Assembly: GCA_903970295.1 (NCBI GenBank)
Contig: CAJCHQ010000582.1
Span: forward strand, 1 to 5,923
DNA: 5,923 bases
Direction of reading: 5' to 3'
DNA from: Bryobacterales bacterium
GTDB lineage: Bacteria; Cyanobacteriota; Vampirovibrionia; Obscuribacterales; Obscuribacteraceae
The position numbers and the translations under genes were made by a program. Under the pieces are notes generated by a model, which did no database searches, was not told where the DNA came from, and saw only the letters and a list, made by a program, of their open reading frames with translations. Positions 5,795 through 5,923 of the stretch are shown here, one piece after another. Within the stretch, counting starts at the first letter, position 1; every line of letters starts with the position of its first letter.

Positions 5795-5923
5795 ATGGAT
5801 AAAAGTATTCGCAGTCACGCCTTTCTGCCGGTAGCCGTTTTTTTACTGGTGGCAGCGTCGCCGTGGTCTGAGCGCGTCAACGCTACTGAGCCATTAAAAA
5901 CTGGGCAGATTTCTAAATCTTCA
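5795..5923 (+). CDS. Secreted protein of unknown function, N-terminal fragment
   Basis: The first 43 codons of a gene cut by the right edge. The protein starts MDKSIRSHAF, continues into a hydrophobic core (LPVAVFLLVAAS) and has a likely signal-peptidase I site after VNA, residue 33. The mature protein would then begin TEPLKTG, so a Sec-exported product is expected. AGGA (5780-5783) is the nearest Shine-Dalgarno-like sequence, but its 11-base spacing is long. No in-frame upstream start looks better. Too little of the mature part is present to name a family. It is divergent from the protease gene, which is also exported. Confidence 0.7.
   Translation, partial: MDKSIRSHAFLPVAVFLLVAASPWSERVNATEPLKTGQISKSS

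Noticed and set aside
1..5923. CRISPR arrays, tRNA/rRNA genes, insertion sequences, phage or toxin-antitoxin genes
   Set aside because: No spaced direct repeats, cloverleaf-like stretches, transposase motifs or terminal inverted repeats were seen. The only direct repeat is the 24-bp coding repeat in exo.

Overview
This is a bacterial chromosomal window of about 50% GC by eye, densely packed with short intergenic gaps. It contains no RNA genes, insertion sequences, CRISPR arrays or phage genes that I can support. No gap longer than about 220 bases lacks a gene. The organism cannot be fixed from the sequence. A type II NADH dehydrogenase, an ATP-dependent ligase with its companion nuclease, and several Sec-secreted proteins (one with TPRs joined to retropepsin domains) fit an environmental bacterium with an envelope or periplasm. 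The style resembles the non-photosynthetic relatives of Cyanobacteria (Obscuribacterales/Melainabacteria), but that is an impression and not a demonstrated assignment.

Left part (1-623): the N-terminal 87 codons of an NDH-2-like FAD/NAD(P)H oxidoreductase run off the left edge on the minus strand. Its start codon lies in one arm of a near-perfect 10-bp inverted repeat. Upstream on the same strand is a 63-aa hypothetical protein with a good Shine-Dalgarno sequence that abuts a 7-bp inverted repeat.

Centre (624-3367, minus strand): a two-gene DNA-repair operon. A metallo-beta-lactamase-fold nuclease (Exo) is followed, with a 4-bp ATGA overlap, by a 544-aa ATP-dependent DNA ligase. Both belong to the families of the bacterial Lhr-Core/MPE/Exo/Lig repair cassette. 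The helicase and metallophosphoesterase partners are not adjacent here. Exo carries an unusual C-terminal tail encoded by a 24-bp tandem repeat.

Right part (3368-5923): diverging from Exo is a secreted protein of unknown function with a convincing extended -10 promoter. It converges, with a 19-bp gap, on a secreted TPR protein carrying two retropepsin-type aspartic protease domains in one chain. Beyond a 221-bp divergent intergenic region, another secreted protein begins on the plus strand and is cut by the right edge.

Functionally, the window combines respiration (NDH-2), DNA end processing and sealing (Exo-Lig), and envelope proteins (protease plus two unknown exported proteins). No evident phage-defence or mobile system is present. 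The points most worth a second look are the two-gene Exo-Lig unit with the repeat-coded tail, the single-chain double retropepsin, and the inverted repeat on the NDH-2 start codon.
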